From: Furfurilactobacillus rossiae DSM 15814
Lineage (GTDB): Bacteria > Bacillota > Bacilli > Lactobacillales > Lactobacillaceae
Reading direction: 5' to 3'
NCBI RefSeq assembly: GCF_000428925.1
Contig: NZ_AUAW01000001.1
Coordinates: forward strand, 310,001 to 374,000
DNA length: 64,000 nucleotides
Shown here: piece by piece, positions 25,505 to 34,555 of the stretch
How positions within the stretch are numbered: the stretch's first letter is position 1
How the letters are laid out: each line of letters opens with the position of its first letter
Made by a program: the position numbers and the translations under genes
Notes under the pieces: model-generated
What the model was told of the DNA's origin: nothing
The model's input: the letters and a program-made list of their open reading frames with translations, nothing else
Database searches by the model: none

Positions 25505-26701
25505 CTATTTGTTTAAATCGTTACCAGTCAGATCACCAATGGTGAAACCACCATCATCATCGCTTGAGTAATTTTGAACGTCATTACGGGAAGCACCACG
25601 ATCTTCGTGTTCTTCGTGGTTATTTTCACTGGCTGGCTTTTCTTCCAATGCCTTGATGGATAAACCGAGACGTTGTTGTTCAGGATCAACATTCAGAACC
25701 TTAACCTTAACATCTTGTCCAACCTTCAACACATCATTTGGCGTAGCAATGTGTTCGTGAGAGATTTGTGAAATGTGAACTAAACCTTCAACACCTGAGA
25801 ACACTTCAACAAATGCACCGAAGTCAGTCAAACGACGAACAGTTCCATCAAGAACGGCACCAACCGGAGCCTTTTCTTCGATGTCATCCCAAGGACCAGG
25901 TTGTGTTTGCTTCAAGGATAATGAAATCCGTTGACGATCAGGGTCAACATTCAATACCTTAACCTTGATTTGTTGGCCAACCTTTAAGACATCGCTTGGC
26001 TTATTAACATGCTCGTATGAGATTTCGGAAACGTGAACTAAACCATCCACACCACCAAGGTCAACGAACGCACCAAAGTCAGTCATACGTGCAACTGTAC
26101 CTTCAACAACGTCTCCAGCGACAAGAGTTGCAAATAATTCTTCACGCTTTGCCTTGTTTTCTGCTTCAACAATGGCACGGTGAGACAAAATCAACCGATT
26201 TTCGCTTGGTTCGATTTCCACAATCTTAAACGTTAATTTTTGACCCTTGAATTGGTTTAAATCTTCAACGTAGTGATCAGAAACCATCGATGCGGGAACA
26301 AATCCACGAACACCAGCATCAACAACTAAGCCACCCTTAACCACTTGTGTAACAGTAGCATCCAAATTGTCGCCGCTTTGGTATTCCTTTTCAATGTTGT
26401 CCCAAGCCTTGCGGGCTTCCAAACGACGTTGTGATAACAGGTAACTGCCGCCTTCTTTATCGTTGCCAATTCGTGAAATGACAACTAAGTCCAGGACGTC
26501 GCCAACTTTTAATGAATCTGAATCAGAAGTTAATTCCTTTACTGGTACGACACCTTCAACCCCAGTGTCGCCGATACCAACAATTGCTTGTCGGTCTTCG
26601 TCAAGGGCCAATACTTCACCCTTAACGACATCGCCAATGTTTACTTGGCCTGCGTTATTTAACGCATCTAATAATTCTTTGTTGTCTTCGCTTTCGCTCA
26701 T
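25505..26701 (-). CDS. rpsA: 30S ribosomal protein S1-like, four S1 domains (YpfD)
   Basis: 398 residues from ATG 26699-26701 with AGGAGG at 8 bases. Four OB-fold S1 repeats (about residues 20-95, 105-175, 190-260 and 275-345), the last two carrying the strong RNA-binding pattern 'TDFGAFVDLGGVDGLVHVSEIS' in split form. An acidic/Asn-rich tail follows. The Gram-positive S1 homologue is shorter than the six-domain Proteobacterial S1 and helps mRNA binding. It follows cmk by 72 bases, the conserved cmk-rpsA pair. Confidence 0.95.
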   Translation of the reverse strand: MSESEDNKELLDALNNAGQVNIGDVVKGEVLALDEDRQAIVGIGDTGVEGVVPVKELTSDSDSLKVGDVLDLVVISRIGNDKEGGSYLLSQRRLEARKAWDNIEKEYQSGDNLDATVTQVVKGGLVVDAGVRGFVPASMVSDHYVEDLNQFKGQKLTFKIVEIEPSENRLILSHRAIVEAENKAKREELFATLVAGDVVEGTVARMTDFGAFVDLGGVDGLVHVSEISYEHVNKPSDVLKVGQQIKVKVLNVDPDRQRISLSLKQTQPGPWDDIEEKAPVGAVLDGTVRRLTDFGAFVEVFSGVEGLVHISQISHEHIATPNDVLKVGQDVKVKVLNVDPEQQRLGLSIKALEEKPASENNHEEHEDRGASRNDVQNYSSDDDGGFTIGDLTGNDLNK

Positions 26702-26773
26702 CAAAAAATCCTCCTAGTGACAATATCTATTTAACATAATAATCGAATTACCGACGAAATACCAGTAATAAGC

Positions 26774-27469
26774 CTAACCTTGATGATTTAAATATTGATC
26801 AACGGTCTTTGAAATTTGTTCGACCACTTGCTTAACCGACAGTGAAGTCGTATCTAAACGTTGAGCATCCTTGGCCTGAACCAATGGTGACGTCTCCCGA
26901 TGAGAATCTTTGTAATCGCGAGCCTGAATTTCCTCTTCCAATGTCTCAAGTGAAACCTCAATGCCCTTACTCTGATTTTCCAAATAACGTCGCTGTGCAC
27001 GTTCCTTAACGCTGGCAACCAAGAAAATTTTTACTTGGGCATGGGGCAAGACCGTTGTGCCAATATCACGGCCATCCATTACAATACCACCTGCCGCAGC
27101 AATCTTTTGCATTTGCGCAGTTAAGGCAGCCCGCACTTGCGGTAATGCAGCTACTGTTGAGACATTATTAGTAACGTTCTCACTACGGATTGCCTTTGTG
27201 ACATCCTGATCACCTGCAAAAACGAGTTGATCCGGCGAACCAGCCGCAAAATGAATCGGTGTCTTATCGACAACGGCCATTACAGCGAGTTCATCATTTA
27301 GTTGAACATTCTGTTGCAGTGCGACCCATGTAATCGCCCGATACATTGCACCTGTGTCAAGATAAACGTATCCATATTTGGCGGCCACGAGTTTAGCAAC
27401 CGTACTTTTCCCAGCTGAAGCCGGGCCATCAATGGCAATCTGAATGCCATTTACAGCAGAATCATTCAT
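26774..27469 (-). CDS. cmk: (d)CMP kinase
   Basis: 231 residues, ATG 27467-27469 behind GGAGAGG. Phosphorylates CMP and dCMP with ATP. '[19 protein letters not shown]' is the P-loop, '[15 protein letters not shown]' the CMP site, '[20 protein letters not shown]' the catalytic core, and '[14 protein letters not shown]' the lid. Standard length. First gene of the cmk-rpsA unit, behind the LysM gene terminator. Confidence 0.97.
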   Translation of the reverse strand: MNDSAVNGIQIAIDGPASAGKSTVAKLVAAKYGYVYLDTGAMYRAITWVALQQNVQLNDELAVMAVVDKTPIHFAAGSPDQLVFAGDQDVTKAIRSENVTNNVSTVAALPQVRAALTAQMQKIAAAGGIVMDGRDIGTTVLPHAQVKIFLVASVKERAQRRYLENQSKGIEVSLETLEEEIQARDYKDSHRETSPLVQAKDAQRLDTTSLSVKQVVEQISKTVDQYLNHQG

Positions 27470-27527
27470 GCTTGTCCTCTCCTATACACATTCTCGAACC
27501 TTATCATTATACCGAATGTTGAAACAC

Positions 27528-27572
27528 AAAAAAATGTCTCAGTTTAGGTTATTACTAAAATGAGACATTTCT
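27528..27572 (-). terminator. Intrinsic terminator of the LysM gene
   Basis: Minus strand AAATGTCTCA (27570-27561) pairs with 27541-27532 around a loop of about 20 bases with extra TTT/AAA pairing, followed by a T-rich run. Separates the LysM gene from cmk. Confidence 0.8.
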
Positions 27573-27588
27573 TAGTTTAATTTCATTG

Positions 27589-28194
27589 TTATTTAACACG
27601 CAGCTTCTGTCCTGGTGCAACTTGTGACGAACTTGAAAGTCCATTTAGTGTTAACAGTTGCTGCAAAGACAATCCGTTATTAACTGCGACACGGTACAAA
27701 CCCTGACCAGCTTCGACTGTGACATATTTATTGCCACTATCTGAGCTACTAGAACTACTTTGGCTTGAAGACGAACTGGTGTCATCTGAGCTAACAGTAT
27801 TATCGCTGGATTGTGTCGTGGCTACAGAACTACTGTCATCTGTGACACTACTGACGGATGTTGTATCAGTCGAACTCGTGGTGTCACTAACTGAGCTCAC
27901 AGAAGATGACTTGCTTGAGGCTGTCTTTTTTTTTACAGATGAACTACTCGTTTTTTTCTTAGATGAGGAGACCGACACGGCCGCGCTCTGAGGATGATTG
28001 AATGTATTCATGTGAGCCAGGTAATACCAGGTTGGTACTGCGGCTAACGCAATGATAACCAGGACAAGCAATGCTGTAATTAATGAATTATGGCTGTTAC
28101 GCTTGCGGTTAGCTGTACGAGATACTTCACCGTTATCCTCCGAAAACTTTTTGTCCCAAGGCTTTTGTCCTTGAGGGTCGTTATTTTGACTCAT
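27589..28194 (-). CDS. Membrane-anchored LysM protein with Ser-rich linker
   Basis: 201 residues from ATG 28192-28194 behind GGGAGG. A cytoplasmic N-terminus of about 40 residues, one membrane helix (SLITALLVLVIIALAAVP), a very Ser/Thr/Asp-rich linker of about 85 residues, and a single C-terminal LysM domain ('YVTVEAGQGLYRVAVNNGLSLQQLL'). LysM binds the glycan strands of peptidoglycan. YpbE of Bacillus subtilis has the same place and layout next to recS. The linker probably spans the wall. The Leu/Glu-rich frame on the other strand is its shadow. Confidence 0.9.
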   Translation of the reverse strand: MSQNNDPQGQKPWDKKFSEDNGEVSRTANRKRNSHNSLITALLVLVIIALAAVPTWYYLAHMNTFNHPQSAAVSVSSSKKKTSSSSVKKKTASSKSSSVSSVSDTTSSTDTTSVSSVTDDSSSVATTQSSDNTVSSDDTSSSSSQSSSSSSDSGNKYVTVEAGQGLYRVAVNNGLSLQQLLTLNGLSSSSQVAPGQKLRVK

Positions 28195-28240
28195 GACGTT
28201 TCCTCCCTGTTTCCTATCACTGTCTAACATACTAGCATAT

Positions 28241-29839
28241 TCAAACATTGGAATTAGTAAAGTTTTCGCTAAAAAGTGCCTCAAATTGCTGACGCCAGCC
28301 AGGAATTTTCATTGTCGTTTGCAATTCATGCTGATCCTGTGCCAATCCCAATTTTGACAATGAAAATTCCGTTCCAATAGGCGCACAGCAATTGTGGTCA
28401 TGTGGAACTGAAGATTCATTAAAGTCAGTCAATAATTTTTTTCGCAAACAATCAGGAGATCGCGTAAAGTTAATGAATTTGCACAATGCAAGTTGCCTCT
28501 CTTGGCGAAGCGCGCTGAACCGATCTATCAGTTGTTGCTCACTAAAATGATGCTTTTTGTAATAGTCAAGTAATTGATCCATATCTGTTTGTAGCGTTGG
28601 CCGTTTGGTTTCATAAAATGTTTTGACTTGACGATCATTCGGTAGTGGGAGCGTCGCCAAATCAGCCGGTAATTGTTCGTCACCAGGCGCAATGAGACAG
28701 ATTGCAATACTTTGTTGCCCATCACGACCGGCTCGTCCAATTTCTTGTACGTAATCATTTAAGTTGCTTGGTAAATGATAGTGAATGACAAAACGAATGT
28801 TATCTTTATCAATGCCCATTCCAAACGCACTCGTTGCACAAACAATTTGCAATTGGTCTGCCATAAATTGTTGTTGTACCGTATATCGCGTTTGTGCATC
28901 TAAGCCGGCATGGTAGCTGGCCGCGGGATAACCAGCATCGTTTAACCGTTGCGCCCATTCATCAGCTTGTGCCTTACTTGAAAAATAAATAATTCCAGGC
29001 TTAACAATCTCTGCCATCAGGCCCATAAGTTCGGTAGCCTTCTCCTTTCGCGAAGTAACTGAACGCATCACTAGAAAAATGTTGGGACGATTTACCGACT
29101 GTCTGATGACTTGAACGTTCTGTTGATCATCGGTAACCGTATTCATCGACGAATTTCTTTCAGCGCTTGATCTTAAATGTAACTGTGTCAAAATATCGGC
29201 TTGAACATGCGCATCAGCAGTGGCTGTCAACGCACATGTTAACGGATTGTCCAATTGACTACGAACATCGCCCAAGCTCAAATAGGCAGGTCGAAAGTCT
29301 GGCCCCCAAGTCGAGATGCAATGAGCCTCATCAATAACGAGCAGACCAATATTGCAATGCCGAACTGCCGTCATTACACCCTCATTTTGAAGCATCTCTG
29401 GTGAGATAAAAATAAATCGGTATTGTTGTAGTCTACTTAAGATGCTGTCTTTTTCCGGCTTGGTAAGCAAGGAGTTTAGTGCCACTGCCCGCCGTTCACC
29501 GCGCTGATTCAGTCGTCCCACTTGATCTTGCATCAACGATAACAGTGGCGACACAATTAAACACGGACGGTTTATCAAATAAGTTGTCAGTTCATAAATT
29601 AATGTTTTGCCACTTCCGGTCGGTAGAATGGCTAGGACATTTCGTCCTTGTTGCAAACTGTCAATGGCTTCTGCCTGTCCAGGTCGAAACTTCTTAAGGC
29701 CAAAATGAGTATGCAATACAGCTTGTCGATCACGCGCTAAATCAACGGCAGTCTCTGATAATTTTAAACGTGGATCATCTGGTCTAACATGACGTGGTAA
29801 TTTGATATCATTGTCAATTTTCTGCGGTTCACGACTCAT
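28241..29839 (-). CDS. recQ: RecQ-family ATP-dependent DNA helicase (RecS-like)
   Basis: 532 residues from ATG 29837-29839, overlapping the ypbB stop as ATGA; the longer frame lies inside ypbB. Superfamily 2 helicase: Walker A 'LPTGSGKTLIYEL', DEAH 'LLVIDEAHCISTWGPDFRPAY', motif III 'LTATAD', motif VI 'VQEIGRAGRDGQQ'. A short C-terminal RQC-type part with Cys residues ('CLRKKLL', 'NCCAP') follows; the HRDC domain of full RecQ is missing, as in Bacillus RecS. Works in recombination and replication-fork repair. Co-transcribed with ypbB, as in Bacillus. Confidence 0.93.
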   Translation of the reverse strand: MSREPQKIDNDIKLPRHVRPDDPRLKLSETAVDLARDRQAVLHTHFGLKKFRPGQAEAIDSLQQGRNVLAILPTGSGKTLIYELTTYLINRPCLIVSPLLSLMQDQVGRLNQRGERRAVALNSLLTKPEKDSILSRLQQYRFIFISPEMLQNEGVMTAVRHCNIGLLVIDEAHCISTWGPDFRPAYLSLGDVRSQLDNPLTCALTATADAHVQADILTQLHLRSSAERNSSMNTVTDDQQNVQVIRQSVNRPNIFLVMRSVTSRKEKATELMGLMAEIVKPGIIYFSSKAQADEWAQRLNDAGYPAASYHAGLDAQTRYTVQQQFMADQLQIVCATSAFGMGIDKDNIRFVIHYHLPSNLNDYVQEIGRAGRDGQQSIAICLIAPGDEQLPADLATLPLPNDRQVKTFYETKRPTLQTDMDQLLDYYKKHHFSEQQLIDRFSALRQERQLALCKFINFTRSPDCLRKKLLTDFNESSVPHDHNCCAPIGTEFSLSKLGLAQDQHELQTTMKIPGWRQQFEALFSENFTNSNV

Positions 29840-30852
29840 TTTTGCTTTGTCTCCCAAATTTGTGTCATTCGATACTGAAAAAACTGATCCGGCGTGGCAT
29901 CTAATGTACCTTGCCAATTATCAATATTGGCTGGCTGTCGTTTTTCGATACTTTCACGAGTAGCCTCGTCAACGCATTTTTCATATGGAAATTGATCCAA
30001 CGGCAATAAAATCGCAGCAGTTAATAAATGTTCATTAATTGTGCTAGGTTTCAAGCCTCGTTGCTGAGCTATCGTGGCCCTTGTTGTCCCTTGCTGAACG
30101 GCGGTAAGTGTTTGCTTCACTGGTCGTGATAATGCCTGATCCATAAAAGGATTTAATAAATTACGCCAACCATGCCTATCAGCCTGGCAAAACTGTGCAA
30201 ATGCAGCTAGGTTGGCTGCTTGAATTAAATCAATTTGCCATGTCGGCAAGTTCAAGGCTTGTGAAAGCTGTTGAACAGTGTACCCTGGATGCTTTTCACC
30301 GGCCAATTGGCTCAAAAAAACATCTGCATTGCGCGGCGGCAGCGTCTCTAACCAGTGATTCAAGGCCTGTATTAATTCACATAAATGATTTTCATCAAAT
30401 GAACTGCTTCTGAACCAGCGCCGCACTTGTACTCTTGCTCGTTCACTAACACTAACAGGAAAATAGCCCATATCGTGATGAATGGTATGCGACAGGGCCT
30501 GAATACCTAATAAAGTAGTTTCAGTCACGATTTTCACGTGCATAACACGGTACATTTGTCGTTGTTTTATGGGAAAGAGTTCTGATAGTTCATGATTTTC
30601 CAGCGCCTCATTGCTCAATAACTGGCCGTCCGACTGAACTGTCACTCGTTTTTCCCGCACTAACTTATTTACTGCTCCGTTAAACGTATCCCACTGTAAC
30701 GATGGCAGTACACTCAGCCATGACAACAAATCATAGCGAAGCGCCCAATAGAGCACTGACACCGTTCGTTTGCCGGTCAAACAATTAAAAATAACTTTGG
30801 GGCGTCGTGGTTGCGAAGCCGATAATAAACGGATTAAAAGTTCTGGATTCAC
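29836..30852 (-). CDS. ypbB: YpbB-like helix-turn-helix protein
   Basis: 338 residues starting with GTG 30850-30852 behind AGGAGG at 8 bases. Mainly helical; the C-terminal 'IAQQRGLKPSTINEHLLTAAILLP' is the DNA-binding 'helicase helix-turn-helix' motif typical of YpbB, which in many Bacilli precedes recS/recQ. Probably an accessory factor for the helicase. Overlaps recQ by 4 bases, so the two are translationally coupled. Molecular role unproven. Confidence 0.88.
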   Translation of the reverse strand: MNPELLIRLLSASQPRRPKVIFNCLTGKRTVSVLYWALRYDLLSWLSVLPSLQWDTFNGAVNKLVREKRVTVQSDGQLLSNEALENHELSELFPIKQRQMYRVMHVKIVTETTLLGIQALSHTIHHDMGYFPVSVSERARVQVRRWFRSSSFDENHLCELIQALNHWLETLPPRNADVFLSQLAGEKHPGYTVQQLSQALNLPTWQIDLIQAANLAAFAQFCQADRHGWRNLLNPFMDQALSRPVKQTLTAVQQGTTRATIAQQRGLKPSTINEHLLTAAILLPLDQFPYEKCVDEATRESIEKRQPANIDNWQGTLDATPDQFFQYRMTQIWETKQK

Positions 30853-30915
30853 GCCAACCCCTCCTACAATGTTGTGATGTCAGTTTAACACAAGACCGCC
30901 CACTACTAGTGACAG

Positions 30916-30948
30916 AAAAAAGCAACCAAGCTAAAATGGTTGCTTTTA
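30916..30948 (-). terminator. Intrinsic terminator of ribU
   Basis: Minus strand AAAAGCAACC (30947-30938) pairs with GGTTGCTTTT (30927-30918), followed by a T run. It separates ribU from ypbB. Confidence 0.8.
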
Positions 30949-30963
30949 CATTTATTCATTTCA

Positions 30964-31548
30964 TTATTTATTATTAATGGCACGTCGTTGTCTGCTTAAC
31001 CATGGCGCCATCCGCCAATAAACAATCCAAAACGCAATACCAATAATGACGCCCTTAATTAGATTGAATGGCACCACCACGGTCCAGATCAATGCTGGAA
31101 TGTTTGTCGATTGCGGTAGGCCACCAACCTTCATGTATAGCGGAAACATTAAAAACGCGTTGAGCAATGCCATAATAATTGTCAGTAGCACTGTACTCAG
31201 TGAAATACCAACTGACAATTTAAAGCCGGTCTTCCGGTCTGACCGTGTTAACAGCCAATAAATCGGAATCACGTACGCCATATTAGCTACAAAGGCAATC
31301 GTATCACCAATTAAGCTAAAAGGATTGATGCCCTTTAGTAATAAATGCAAGACCACAGCGATTAGCGCAATCAATGCACCATCGCCCAACCCATAAATTA
31401 CTGTTCCCAGCAAAATAATTAGCAAACTGAGATCCAGCTTCATAAATGTTGCTCCCGGTAAAATCGGAAACTCTAAAAACATGATGACCGCTGCAACTGC
31501 GCCTAACACGGCTACGCTGATCATCCGACGTAATGCTGTACTGCCCAT
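30964..31548 (-). CDS. ribU: Riboflavin ECF transporter S component
   Basis: 194 residues from ATG 31546-31548 behind AAGGAGG. Six predicted membrane helices; 'LEFPILPGATFMKLDLSLLIILLG' near residue 25 and 'GDTIAFVANMAYVIP' fit RibU, the riboflavin-binding S component that docks on the shared EcfAA'T energy module. An FMN riboswitch and a riboswitch terminator lie directly upstream, which strongly supports riboflavin as substrate. Monocistronic. A longer frame (MTVSSR) lacks a ribosome site. Confidence 0.96.
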   Translation of the reverse strand: MGSTALRRMISVAVLGAVAAVIMFLEFPILPGATFMKLDLSLLIILLGTVIYGLGDGALIALIAVVLHLLLKGINPFSLIGDTIAFVANMAYVIPIYWLLTRSDRKTGFKLSVGISLSTVLLTIIMALLNAFLMFPLYMKVGGLPQSTNIPALIWTVVVPFNLIKGVIIGIAFWIVYWRMAPWLSRQRRAINNK

Positions 31549-31640
31549 CTGAAACTCCTCCTTAAACACCCTCGATGAAACTGTCACAGTTTTTCACCTT
31601 AAGTGCCATTTTAGATGGGTCATCTTCTTTGGCATGGCAA

Positions 31641-31683
31641 TAAAAAAGCCTCATCATATTCCTTCAAGGGAACACGATCAGAC
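31641..31683 (-). terminator. Expression-platform terminator of the FMN riboswitch
   Basis: Minus strand GTCTGATCGTGTTCC (31683-31669) pairs with 31662-31648 with G-U pairs and one mismatch, loop CTTGAA, followed by TTTTTTATT. It sits between the RFN aptamer and ribU, so FMN binding should end transcription before the gene. Confidence 0.8.
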
Positions 31684-31720
31684 ATATTGAATCCATCAAA
31701 ATAAGACTCATAATTGCCAA

Positions 31721-31836
31721 TCTTCTTTATACCAGACTTTACTGTCGGCCTTGGAATTTCACCAAGATCAATCCCCATCAGATGGAGAGTTGCGGGCTAT
31801 CACCGCCGGTCGGGAATTTCACCCTGCCCTGAAGAC
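31721..31836 (-). promoter_or_regulatory. FMN riboswitch (RFN element)
   Basis: Minus strand reading: TCTTCAGGGCAGGG, TGAAATTCCCGACCGGCGGT, AGCCCGCAAC, GATCTTGGTGAAATTCC, CCGACAGTAAAGTC, which is the conserved RFN core. The closing P1 helix pairs TCTTC (31835-31831) with GAAGA (31725-31721). It measures FMN and controls ribU by transcription termination. Confidence 0.96.
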
Positions 31837-31871
31837 GAACCAAGTATTCTATTGTAATTGCTTACAAATGA

Positions 31872-31899
31872 AGTTTAACACATAACCAAAAATGGTCAA
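31872..31899 (-). promoter_or_regulatory. Promoter of the riboswitch-ribU transcript
   Basis: Minus strand TTGACC (31899-31894), 16-base spacer, TAAACT (31877-31872), placed about 35 bases before the RFN aptamer. Confidence 0.55.
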
Positions 31900-31938
31900 C
31901 ATAATCTTCCTTATGGTAGACAATCATGTGACAAAAGA

Positions 31939-32679
31939 TTAGCGACGAAAACCTTTTTTGTTTGAAATCGATTCACGTAATGCCTCGAGTTCGACAGATT
32001 TCAGTTCACGGTAATCACCAGAAGTCAGGCCATCAAGAGTCAGAGGACCATAACTATCGCGTCGCAACTTTTCTACTGGAAAGCCAACCGCGGTCAGCAT
32101 ATTTTTAACTTGATGATTATGTCCCTCATGGATTGTTAATTGAACAATGGCCGTGTTTTTACGGTGATCAACACTAATCAGTTTGCTTTTAGCTGGCGAT
32201 GTCTTATGCCCATCAACAACAAGACCATGGCGCAGTTTCTCCAAAGCGTCGTTTGTCGGCACACCCTTTACTTTAGCCACATACGTTTTATCAACCTTAA
32301 ACTTAGGGTGCATTAACTGATTAGCCAGTTCACCGTCATTGGTCATTAACAGCAATCCGGACGTATCGTAGTCCAAACGGCCAACCGGATAAATCCGCTC
32401 ATCAATATCGTCCAGTAAATCAACTACTGTTCGACGTCCCTTATCATCGTGGGCAGTAGATACAACACTGCGCGGTTTGTACAACAAATAGTACACAAAC
32501 TGTTCTTGCTGAATCGCAACACCATCTACTTGAATGGCATCATCCGCAGTCACCTTTGTGCCTAGTTCCCGAATGACCGTCCCATTAACTTGGACATGTC
32601 CTGTCGAAATTAGCGTTTCAGACTTACGCCGCGATGCAACGCCGGCCCGAGCCATAAGTTTTTGTAATCTTTCTGCCAT
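31939..32679 (-). CDS. rluB: Large-subunit rRNA pseudouridine synthase RluB-type
   Basis: 246 residues, ATG 32677-32679 behind GAGG. An N-terminal S4 RNA-binding domain ('LQKLMARAGVASRRKSETLI') and a RsuA-type catalytic domain with 'YPVGRLDYDTSGLLLMTNDG', in which the Asp is the nucleophile. Modifies 23S rRNA (U2605 region in Escherichia coli). It lies 2 bases downstream of scpB, the same order as in Bacillus subtilis and relatives (scpA-scpB-rluB). Confidence 0.95.
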   Translation of the reverse strand: MAERLQKLMARAGVASRRKSETLISTGHVQVNGTVIRELGTKVTADDAIQVDGVAIQQEQFVYYLLYKPRSVVSTAHDDKGRRTVVDLLDDIDERIYPVGRLDYDTSGLLLMTNDGELANQLMHPKFKVDKTYVAKVKGVPTNDALEKLRHGLVVDGHKTSPAKSKLISVDHRKNTAIVQLTIHEGHNHQVKNMLTAVGFPVEKLRRDSYGPLTLDGLTSGDYRELKSVELEALRESISNKKGFRR

Positions 32680-32681
32680 TA

Positions 32682-33293
32682 TTAATCCTCATGTTTTTCT
32701 TTGTCTTCTGTTGTACCAGCCAATTGATCTTGAAAAGCCGCCAGGAACAAATCACCTGTTTCTGCCTGAGCCTCGTCTAACGTTTCTGCTTGCGGTAACG
32801 GTGGCAATTGACTAATGTCATTTAGACCAAAATAGTCTAAAAAATAATTCGTTGTTCGATATAAAATTGGTCGACCTGGCTCATCTTTGCGCCCGTGGGC
32901 TTCCACAAGATTGCGAAGCACTAATTTTTGCAGCGTCGCTGTACTGGACACACCACGAATCTCATCAATATCGATTCGCGTTACTGGCTGACGATAAGCA
33001 GTGATGGCAAGAACTTCCAATGAGGCTTGCGATAAATTAGTCGCTAGCGGTGCCTCAAAATAACGTTTAATTACACCCGCTAATTCCTTCTTCGTAGCCA
33101 GTCGGTAGATACCATCGTTGTCTAGCAAACAGAGTGGATCATCCACACTTTCTTCATGACGTTTGGCAATCTGATCCAATATCGTGTTGATTGCCGCGCG
33201 CATAAATCCTGTTGCATGGGACATTTCTGCAACTGAAATGCCTTCGTCACCGGCAATAAACAGAAGTCCTTCAATTTGTTCGATATTTGTCAT
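32682..33293 (-). CDS. scpB: Segregation and condensation protein B
   Basis: 203 residues, ATG 33291-33293 overlapping the scpA stop as ATGA. Two winged-helix domains: '[22 protein letters not shown]' and '[28 protein letters not shown]', then '[29 protein letters not shown]', all conserved in ScpB. Binds ScpA in the SMC condensin complex for chromosome segregation. A Glu/Ala-rich tail of 35 residues is added at the C-terminus. Confidence 0.96.
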   Translation of the reverse strand: MTNIEQIEGLLFIAGDEGISVAEMSHATGFMRAAINTILDQIAKRHEESVDDPLCLLDNDGIYRLATKKELAGVIKRYFEAPLATNLSQASLEVLAITAYRQPVTRIDIDEIRGVSSTATLQKLVLRNLVEAHGRKDEPGRPILYRTTNYFLDYFGLNDISQLPPLPQAETLDEAQAETGDLFLAAFQDQLAGTTEDKEKHED

Positions 33294-34159
33294 GACTCTT
33301 TTTCATCCTCAAATGGCGTTAATACTTCTTTATCTAGATCATCCTTGCTCCGTTCACCGGCAAAAACCTGAATCGGACCATTAACAACACTTTGGTCGAA
33401 CCGGACAGCATTCATTTTTGCTAGTTCCAACATGGCCAAAAAGGTTGTCACAAGTTCATCAGTTTGCGGTTGTTCAGAAAACAAGTCCTCAAAAGCGGTC
33501 GGCCGCTTACGATCTAATTTATTTAACATCACCCGCATCTGTTCGCGAATAGTAAATTGGTCGCCAGACACCGTTCGAGAAACAGGTTTGGCAATTTGTC
33601 GTTGTGCCAACATATGCTTAAAAGCAGCCTGCAAATCAGCCACCGTAATACCTGGAACCAAAGAACCCAATTGGACATGCGCTGGCACACCGCTCGCAGC
33701 GCGAGTAAATTGTTGTTTACGATCTTGTTCTTTGTCACGCAATTCATCAGCTGCCTGTTGATAACGACGATACTCCAGCAATTGCGTGACTAATTCCGAC
33801 CGCGGATCCGAATCGTCGGTAGCATCCTCATCTTCGTCAGCCGCCCGAGGCAATAGCATTCTACTTTTAATCGTCATGAGCGTCGCCGCCATGACAAAGT
33901 ATTCGCCTGCTACATCCAACTTCATATTTTGCATCTGATGCAAATGTTTTAAATATTGCGAAGTAATCGCTGAAATTTGAATGTCATAAATATCCATCTC
34001 TGAGCTGCGAATCAGGTGCAATAATAAATCTAACGGTCCTTCAAAGTCAGCAATTTTAATCGTCGGCTGGTTTGCTAGTGCTAAATTGACTTGTGCCTCC
34101 CGATCATGAGCACGTTGACCAGGCCATGTCTTACGAGTGTCTGTCGCATTAATGCCCAT
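33290..34159 (-). CDS. scpA: Segregation and condensation protein A (kleisin)
   Basis: 289 residues from ATG 34157-34159 behind GGAGG at about 7 bases. Bridges the SMC heads. Kleisin N-terminal motif '[25 protein letters not shown]' begins at about residue 36, so this protein has an N-terminal extension of roughly 33 residues compared with usual ScpA. The ribosome site supports it. It overlaps the upstream ribT gene by 11 bases and scpB by 4. Confidence 0.95.
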   Translation of the reverse strand: MGINATDTRKTWPGQRAHDREAQVNLALANQPTIKIADFEGPLDLLLHLIRSSEMDIYDIQISAITSQYLKHLHQMQNMKLDVAGEYFVMAATLMTIKSRMLLPRAADEDEDATDDSDPRSELVTQLLEYRRYQQAADELRDKEQDRKQQFTRAASGVPAHVQLGSLVPGITVADLQAAFKHMLAQRQIAKPVSRTVSGDQFTIREQMRVMLNKLDRKRPTAFEDLFSEQPQTDELVTTFLAMLELAKMNAVRFDQSVVNGPIQVFAGERSKDDLDKEVLTPFEDEKES

Positions 34160-34508
34160 CAATATTCCTCCACCGCATAATCATTGGCGTAGTGGCAATA
34201 GTACCCATCACCCGCTTTTCAGGGAATAATTCTGCTACGGCATCTAAAATAGCCTTTCTCGTACTATCATTACGTTCTTGAGGTGAAAGAACAAGTAATC
34301 GGATAAGCACAAACTGATCTTCTAATTCAAAGCCCACGACACCAGTAAATTGATTATGATTGTTTCGCCATAGGTACATTTGTCGACCACTGCCGTCAGT
34401 ATACCAATCCATCTCTGCTTTTAGATGCTTCATATTGTGAAAGTCAGGCAAGAAAGACAGTAAGCCCATGGTTGTTTTTTCATAATCATCACGGTATTTA
34501 ACTAGCAT
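34149..34508 (-). CDS. ribT: RibT-like GNAT acetyltransferase
   Basis: 119 residues, ATG 34506-34508 behind GGAAAGGAG. The N-terminus 'MLVKYRDDYEKTTMGLLSFLPDFHN' matches RibT of the Bacillus riboflavin operon, and 'GVVGFELEDQFVLIRLLVLSPQERN' is the GNAT core. RibT is often retained near scpA in lactobacilli although the riboflavin genes are gone. Acetylation substrate unknown. The last 11 bases overlap scpA. Confidence 0.85.
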   Translation of the reverse strand: MLVKYRDDYEKTTMGLLSFLPDFHNMKHLKAEMDWYTDGSGRQMYLWRNNHNQFTGVVGFELEDQFVLIRLLVLSPQERNDSTRKAILDAVAELFPEKRVMGTIATTPMIMRWRNIDGH

Positions 34509-34555
34509 TGACTTCGTCTCCTTTCCAACATTCCTTTATTCTGCTATCAACTGAC

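Noticed and set aside
27719-27991. Plus-strand Leu/Glu-rich frame of 90 codons
   Set aside because: Shadow of the Ser/Thr-rich linker of the LysM protein on the other strand.
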